A model generated the notes under the pieces. That model did not search any database, was not told where the DNA came from, and worked only from the letters and a program-made list of their open reading frames with translations. Shown here piece after piece: positions 59,912 through 64,000 of a stretch of DNA of 64,000 bases. Source of the stretch: Kribbella turkmenica. GTDB lineage: Bacteria > Actinomycetota > Actinomycetes > Propionibacteriales > Kribbellaceae. Position 1 is the stretch's first letter; every line of letters starts with the position of its first letter. The stretch spans positions 1 to 64,000 of the forward strand of contig NZ_SMKR01000010.1 of assembly GCF_004348725.1 (NCBI RefSeq), given 5' to 3'. The translations under genes were made by a program, and so were the position numbers.

Positions 59912-59975
59912 AGAGCTTCATGTCCCTTGAACAGGTGTCAGTGGTGGCTTCGACAGACATGAAGCGAGCTCGCAT
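59865..59975 (-). CDS. Upstream frame overlapping the Tet-like gene start (leader peptide candidate)
   Basis: ATG at 59975 has AAAGGGG 7 nt upstream and begins MRARFMSVEATTDTCSRDMK. The frame ends at TAA 59865, 45 nt inside the GTPase gene in another frame (36 residues). Codons 4-7 cover one arm of a hairpin that masks the GTPase start. Ribosome pausing here would free that start. Not similar to a protein family I know. Confidence 0.45.
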   Translation of the reverse strand: MRARFMSVEATTDTCSRDMKLCEITEPGDPGPRRRR

Positions 59976-60005
59976 CGCCGCGCCCCTTTCACTCGACACC
60001 TGTTC
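59915..60005 (-). promoter_or_regulatory. Probable translational attenuator with interleaved inverted repeats
   Basis: In mRNA order the arms are A GAACAGGTGTC (60005-59995), C GCTTCATGTC (59965-59956), B GACACCTGTTC (59939-59929) and D GACATGAAGC (59924-59915). A pairs perfectly with B (11 bp) and C with D (10 bp). The pairs interleave, so they are alternative folds or a pseudoknot. D overlaps the end of the AAGGGA Shine-Dalgarno (59928-59923) and the spacer before GTG 59911. C lies in codons 3-7 of the upstream frame. Confidence 0.7.
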
Positions 60006-60068
60006 GGACGTCCCCGAGTACACCAGAACCCACCTGACCGCTCAACCCGTTTTCCCTGCCCTGACGGA

Positions 60069-60675
60069 ATGCCGCCCGACACCCGGACACCCCTGACCGA
60101 AGCCGACGCCGTCACGTACGCCACGGCCGCCGTCGGCCCGATCGCCCACGTCGAGCCTGTGCAGGGCTTCGCCGGCAACCGAACCTTCCGCCTGCACACC
60201 GCCGCCGGCCCGGTCGTCTACCTGAAAGCAGGCGCCTCCGTCGAGGACGAAGCGCGTACCTGCGAGCTCGCCCGCGCGGCCGACGTACCGGCGCCGAGAA
60301 TCCTGCACGTCGAGCCGGCGTACCTGCTTGCCGCGGAGGTGCCTGGCGGCCCCTCGGCCTCTGCGGCCGTCCTCACCCAGGCCGACCTGCACCCGCGGCA
60401 GTCGTACGCCGTCGGCGACGACCTGACGGGCATCATCGACTGGGGCGACGCCAGGTACGGCGATCCGCCGTTCGACATCGCCTGGTTCACGATGTCGGGC
60501 TCGGCGGCAACCGGGGCGCTGCTGGCCGGCTACGTCGTCGAGCTCACCGGGCTGGACCGGACCATCTCGATGTACCGGGCTCTCTCGGCACTGATGGCGA
60601 TCCACGCGAAGCACGCCACCGGAGGAGAATGGATCGTCCCGCACATCACGACAATCGAAGCCGGGTTGGCGGGTC
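60069..60675 (+). pseudogene. Aminoglycoside-phosphotransferase-like gene with internal deletion
   Basis: The N-terminal lobe (FAGNRTFRLHTAAGPVVYLK, about residue 35, holding the ATP-contact Lys) is followed directly by the catalytic segment ADLHPRQSYAVGDDLTGIID then WGDARYGDPPFD. In this family HGDLHP and the IDWGD motif normally lie after another 70 or so residues; the linker and helical region are missing. The Gly before Asp in HGDLHP reads QADLHP. The frame lacks its natural stop and runs on to 60962 antisense to pyrH. Likely inactive. Confidence 0.7.
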
Positions 60676-61381
60676 AGTTGATCAGAGTGCCGAGCTGGGC
60701 GCCGGTCGCGATGGTGGAGGCGGCTGACGGGCGGTCGATGTCGAAGACGTGCAGGGGGAGCTGGTGGTCGCGGGCGAGGATGAACGCCGACTGGTCCATG
60801 ACCTCGAGATGGCGCGCGATCACCTCGGCGTACGTGAGGTGGTCGAAGCGGATGGCCGCCGGGTTCTTGTTCGGGTCGGCGTCGTACACGCCGTCGGTGC
60901 CGTTCTTGGCGACCAGGAGGGCGTCGGCGCCGAGCTCGACCGCACGCTGGACGGCCGGGTAGTCGGTGGTCGTGAACGGCTGGCCGTTGCCGCAGGCAAG
61001 CAGGACGATCGACCCCTTCTCCAGGTGCCGGAGTGCTCGCAGCCGGATGTACGGCTCGGCGAGGCTGTCGATCGGGATCGCGGTCATCAGACGTACGTCG
61101 TCCGCGCCCAGGGCCACGAGCCGTCCGCGCAGCAGCACCGCGTTGATCACGGTGCCGAGCATGCCGATGTTGTCCGCCTCGACCCGGTCGATACCCCAGT
61201 CGGCGGCGCGGTTCCCGCGGAACACGTTGCCGCCGCCGACGACGACCGCGACCTGCACCCCGGTCGCCCGCAGCGCAATCACCTCGGTGGCCAGGTGGGT
61301 GAGCCGGTCGCTGTCGAAGCCGAAGTCGTTCGGGCCGGCGATCGCCTGACCCGACAGCTTGAGCACGAGCCTGCGGTACAT
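60674..61381 (-). CDS. UMP kinase (PyrH-type)
   Basis: This 235-residue amino-acid-kinase-fold protein starts RRLVLKLSGQAIAG, has VAVVVGGGNVFRG (about residues 44-56), GTVINAVLLRGRL, the uridylate-binding CGNGQPFTTTDYPAV (about residue 130) and LVAKNGTDGVYDADPNKNP. It phosphorylates UMP to UDP. The essential pyrH normally lies between tsf and frr; none is here, so this is probably an additional copy. Internal residue QA at the P-loop-like start (LSGQAI versus LSGEAL) differs from the usual. GGAGAGGGG precedes ATG. Confidence 0.92.
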   Translation of the reverse strand: MYRRLVLKLSGQAIAGPNDFGFDSDRLTHLATEVIALRATGVQVAVVVGGGNVFRGNRAADWGIDRVEADNIGMLGTVINAVLLRGRLVALGADDVRLMTAIPIDSLAEPYIRLRALRHLEKGSIVLLACGNGQPFTTTDYPAVQRAVELGADALLVAKNGTDGVYDADPNKNPAAIRFDHLTYAEVIARHLEVMDQSAFILARDHQLPLHVFDIDRPSAASTIATGAQLGTLIN

Positions 61382-61407
61382 GGTGCCCCTCTCCCCGTGA
61401 CGGTGCC

Positions 61408-61699
61408 GGCAGCAGGTCTACCACAGTCTGGACGGCGGCCCGGGCGCGACGATCCGCGGCGCGCTGCTGCACGACGTGTCGCTCGACGGCGACCTCCGCA
61501 ACCTCACGGCCCCGGAAGCTGCCGGCGGCCACGCCGCACGACGAGGTGGGAACCCGGCTACCCGGCGGCCGACTGCTTCAGCTGGATCCTGGGCGAGGAG
61601 TGGGAGCACCGCCTGTACGCCGAGCGCGACCTCGCCGTCCTGGATCCGGAAATTCCAGAATCGAAGTGTCGAGTTCGCTCCGGACGGTTCGACGCGTAG
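61408..61699 (+). pseudogene. Pentapeptide/DinB-like protein, heavily deleted remnant
   Basis: A pentapeptide-repeat-like stretch (SLDGGPGATIRGALLHDVSL) occupies about 61430-61510 in one frame. In another frame FSWILGEEWEHRLYAERDLA follows at about 61580-61640 and stops at 61699. In actinobacterial DinB-like proteins these two blocks lie roughly 150 residues apart, so the centre is deleted and the frame is broken. No function expected. Confidence 0.65.
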
Positions 61700-61733
61700 G
61701 CGAGAACGCACCTACGAACCACAGGAGACAGCC

Positions 61734-62393
61734 ATGGAACTCAGCGTCAACACCTTCGTCAGCCTCGACGGCGTGATGCAGGGACCGGGCGGGCCCGACG
61801 AGGACCGCAGCAACGGGTTCGAGCACGGCGGCTGGCTGGTACCGCACGCGGGCGAGGGCCAGCTGGACCCGGTCGACGGTTGGTTCCGCGAGGCGGACGC
61901 GATCCTGCTCGGGCGGTCGACGTTCGAGATGATGCGGACCTTCTGGTCGCAGGTCTCGGTCGAGCCGGACAACATCGTGTCGACCGCGCTGAACACGTGG
62001 AAGAAGTACGTCGTCAGCAACACCCTGTCGGACGAGGGCGCGGCCTGGGGTGACACGACCGTGCTGCGTGGCGACGACATCGTCGACCAGGTACGGCGGT
62101 TGAAGGAGCAGCCGGGGCGGGAGTTGCAGGTCCACGGCAGTTGGCAGCTTGCGCGGACCCTGCACGACGCCGGCCTGGTGGACATCTACCGGCTGATCCA
62201 GTTCCCGGTGATCGTCGGTACGGGGAAGCGGTTGTTCGAGGACGGCGCCGTACCGTCGACGTACAAGATCGCCTCGGGTGAGGTGCTCAGCGGTGGGGCC
62301 GGTGTGGTGTCGCTGACGCTGCGGCAGGAGGGCTTCGGCTCGCTCGGCACCGGGGACATCGTGGTCGAGGACGGCAAGGAAGTGCTCGCCTGA
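61734..62393 (+). CDS. Dihydrofolate reductase-like (RibD C-terminal family) protein
   Basis: This 219-residue protein starts LSVNTFVSLDGVMQGPGGPD and has ADAILLGRSTFEMM (about residues 57-70), KYVVSNTL, LQVHGSWQLARTL and FPVIVGTGKRLFEDG (about residue 160), the usual layout of RibD_C-type reductases. NADPH-dependent reduction of a small heterocycle is likely; substrate unknown. ACAGGAGACA supplies a ribosome-binding site. It directly follows the DinB-like remnant. Confidence 0.92.
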   Translation: MELSVNTFVSLDGVMQGPGGPDEDRSNGFEHGGWLVPHAGEGQLDPVDGWFREADAILLGRSTFEMMRTFWSQVSVEPDNIVSTALNTWKKYVVSNTLSDEGAAWGDTTVLRGDDIVDQVRRLKEQPGRELQVHGSWQLARTLHDAGLVDIYRLIQFPVIVGTGKRLFEDGAVPSTYKIASGEVLSGGAGVVSLTLRQEGFGSLGTGDIVVEDGKEVLA

Positions 62394-62449
62394 CGTTGTC
62401 GGTGCGGTGCCCTAGTCTCGAAGTCTCGAAGCGATTGTGGGGAAGAAAC

Positions 62450-63112
62450 ATGGATGCTGTGATGACGGAGGCGATCCTGGACGCCGGTCTGGACGACTGG
62501 CGCAAGCTGGCCCAGGGCCTGCACGGTCGCTTCCTGACCGGGTCGTTCGCCGACGGTCTTCGCTTCGTGGAGGCCGTCGGCGAGGGTTGCGCGGAGATGC
62601 GGCTCACCGGCGCGTTCGTCGAGGTGAAGCTGGTCAGCGACGACGCGGTCTACCGCGACGACGACGGCGACGAACACGTGCTGTCGTGGGTCACCCAGCG
62701 GGACCTGGACCTGGCCCGGCGGATCAGCTCGATCGCGGCGTCGATGGGGTTCACCGCTGATCCGACGGCGGTGCGGCAGCTCGAGCTAGCGCTGGACACC
62801 GTCGATGCCGCGGTGATCGGTCCGTTCTGGGCCGCTGTGCTGACCGGCAGCACGACGTACGACGGCGGCGACGTCGTCGATCCGACCGGGCGGGTGCCGA
62901 ATCTGTGGTTCCAGGGAACCGAGTCGCACGAGACCCCGCGACAGCGGTTCCATCTCGACCTGTGGGTGCCCCACGACGTCGCCGACGACCGCATCGCCGC
63001 CGGCGTCGCCGCAGGCGGCCGCATCACCTACGACCAGGAAGCCCCCGCCTTCACCGTCCTGGCCGATCCCGACGGCAACAAGGTCTGCATCTGCACCTGC
63101 CTCGACCGCTGA
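62450..63112 (+). CDS. Pterin-carbinolamine dehydratase/glyoxalase-like fusion
   Basis: This 220-residue protein contains a 4a-hydroxytetrahydropterin dehydratase-like domain (about residues 10-103; the family loop appears as EVKLVSDDAVY and VTQRDLDLARRI). A VOC/glyoxalase-6 domain follows (about residues 110-220; PFWAAVLTG and VLADPDGNKVCIC). The fusion is common in actinobacteria but uncharacterised. ATG 62450 has GGGGAAG 6 nt upstream; the longer frame from 62396 lacks a ribosome-binding site. Confidence 0.88.
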   Translation: MDAVMTEAILDAGLDDWRKLAQGLHGRFLTGSFADGLRFVEAVGEGCAEMRLTGAFVEVKLVSDDAVYRDDDGDEHVLSWVTQRDLDLARRISSIAASMGFTADPTAVRQLELALDTVDAAVIGPFWAAVLTGSTTYDGGDVVDPTGRVPNLWFQGTESHETPRQRFHLDLWVPHDVADDRIAAGVAAGGRITYDQEAPAFTVLADPDGNKVCICTCLDR

Positions 63113-63412
63113 GGACCCCGCACACCGGACCGCCTTCGCGGCGACAGTTCATTCACCGCCTTCGGCAGGTGCCCGGCTGCGGTCCTGTCCGTGGTGGTTG
63201 GCGGGTGGGTAATTCGCGAGCGGGTAGCGGGGTGACGTGGTTAGAGTTCGGGGATTGAGTGGGTGAGGAGGTTGGTCATGGTTTGCATGGATGGTCGGTT
63301 CCGTGCTGACCCCTCCCTGTCTGGTTTCTGACTAAGACCTTCCGGACCGGTCGGTGCGGCGCGGCGTCGGCCGCGAGTTCTGTGTGTTCGTACCGACCGA
63401 ACCGGAGTCTTC
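63113..63412. other. Intergenic region before the Rsm22-like gene
   Basis: No coding frame is convincing in these 300 bp. The middle part (about 63240-63335) is less GC-rich and probably carries the promoter of the downstream gene. No tRNA, clear hairpin or repeat was recognised. Confidence 0.5.
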
Positions 63413-64000
63413 ATGTCCTCACTGGACACACAACTGCATGCTGCCCTCAGCCAGGCCCTCGGCGGGGTGAAGTACGACGGCTTGCGCGCTCGCGCGGCCG
63501 CGATGTCGGCTCGTTTTCGTGCTGAGCGGGTGGATGACACCACGCTCGGCATGGCCGATCGGCTCGACTGTCTCGCGTACGCCGTGTTTCGCATGCCGGC
63601 GACGTTCCACGCGATTCGTGCTGCTCTCAGGGCGGCGGATGCGCATGTCGGTGCCTTCGGCACCCAGCTCGATCTGGGCGGTGGCACCGGGGCCGCCGCC
63701 TGGGCGGCCGCCGATGTCTGGCCCGGCATCTCCATCGAAATCGTCGAACGGCAACCACCCGCAATCGAGCTAGGGCGGAGACTGCTTGCCACTAGCAATG
63801 AACCGCACAACCCGGCCGGCGCGGACGGTCACCGTGACCGGCCCAGGGGCGCTCGATCGCACCCCTCCGGCGGGCTCCAACGCTGGACGGCCGCCGATCT
63901 CCGGAGCTGGACGCCGGACCGTCACGTCGACCTGATCACCATCGCGTACGTCCTCAACGAGCTCTCCGAGGCGACGCGCCGCCGGCTGATCACCTTGGCG
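63413..64000 (+). CDS. Rsm22-type methyltransferase-like protein, 3' end cut by window edge
   Basis: The first 196 codons start SSLDTQLHAALSQALGGVKY. LAYAVFRMPATFHAIRAALR is typical of the small-subunit Rsm22 family, followed by the SAM motif LDLGGGTGAAAWAAADVWP (about residues 89-107) and ITIAYVLNELSE near the edge. Yeast Rsm22 is linked to the mitochondrial small ribosomal subunit; bacterial homologues are putative rRNA methyltransferases. The usual C-terminal Cys cluster would lie beyond the window. Confidence 0.85.
   Translation, partial: MSSLDTQLHAALSQALGGVKYDGLRARAAAMSARFRAERVDDTTLGMADRLDCLAYAVFRMPATFHAIRAALRAADAHVGAFGTQLDLGGGTGAAAWAAADVWPGISIEIVERQPPAIELGRRLLATSNEPHNPAGADGHRDRPRGARSHPSGGLQRWTAADLRSWTPDRHVDLITIAYVLNELSEATRRRLITLA

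Overview
The window is high-GC DNA with frequent GTG starts, tightly overlapping genes and an RbpA gene (RNA polymerase-binding protein, restricted to Actinobacteria). Four sugar-type (CUT1) ABC importers lacking their own ATPase lie within 45 kb. This fits a soil actinomycete, most like Kribbella or another Nocardioidaceae member. The genus is inference. I saw no rRNA, tRNA, CRISPR array, prophage or intact insertion sequence.

Layout. 1-7.2 kb: a partial SGNH hydrolase, rbpA, a broken HlyD-type adaptor followed by a large inverted repeat, a methyltransferase, a frameshifted MFS transporter, a secreted five-repeat protein, a glycerophosphodiester phosphodiesterase and a class V aminotransferase. 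7.2-15.4 kb: a GntR regulator divergent from an eight-gene catabolic operon (dehydrogenase, two permeases, binding protein, CoA-transferase, crotonase-like enzyme, amidohydrolase, RraA-like aldolase). 15.5-22.6 kb: an alpha-L-rhamnosidase with its ABC importer, divergent from an AraC regulator. 22.6-31.8 kb: lpdA, a secreted cell-wall enzyme with three hydrolase domains, a DHA2 exporter, trmO, a phosphoesterase and a membrane-anchored PstS-like protein. 31.9-36.9 kb: a disulfide-oxidoreductase-type flavoprotein and a CbiMN-Q-O nickel/cobalt importer ending in an enolase-superfamily gene. 37-43.5 kb: a secreted esterase, an AlkZ-like protein, a START-domain protein, a UvrA-like ABC ATPase and a MarR/SDR divergent pair. 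43.5-47.9 kb: a LacI regulator with a third importer. 48-55.6 kb: small enzymes, then a six-gene importer operon with a muconate-cycloisomerase-like enzyme and a 2-hydroxyacid dehydrogenase, divergent from a LysR regulator.

56.6-61.7 kb is the most unusual part. It holds a PrmC-like methyltransferase behind a leader with a strong Shine-Dalgarno sequence but no ordinary start codon. Next come a TetR C-terminal remnant and a Tet(M)/OtrA-like ribosomal-protection GTPase. The GTPase leader has two interleaved perfect inverted repeats and an overlapping upstream reading frame, which is the architecture of a translational attenuator. An internally deleted aminoglycoside-phosphotransferase relative, an extra UMP kinase and a DinB-type remnant follow. 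The window ends with a DHFR-like reductase, a carbinolamine-dehydratase/glyoxalase fusion and the start of an Rsm22-type gene.

The importers lack ATPases, so they probably share a housekeeping MsiK-type ATPase encoded elsewhere. Each catabolic cluster has its own regulator (GntR, AraC, LacI, LysR), and candidate operator sequences can be read in the promoter gaps.
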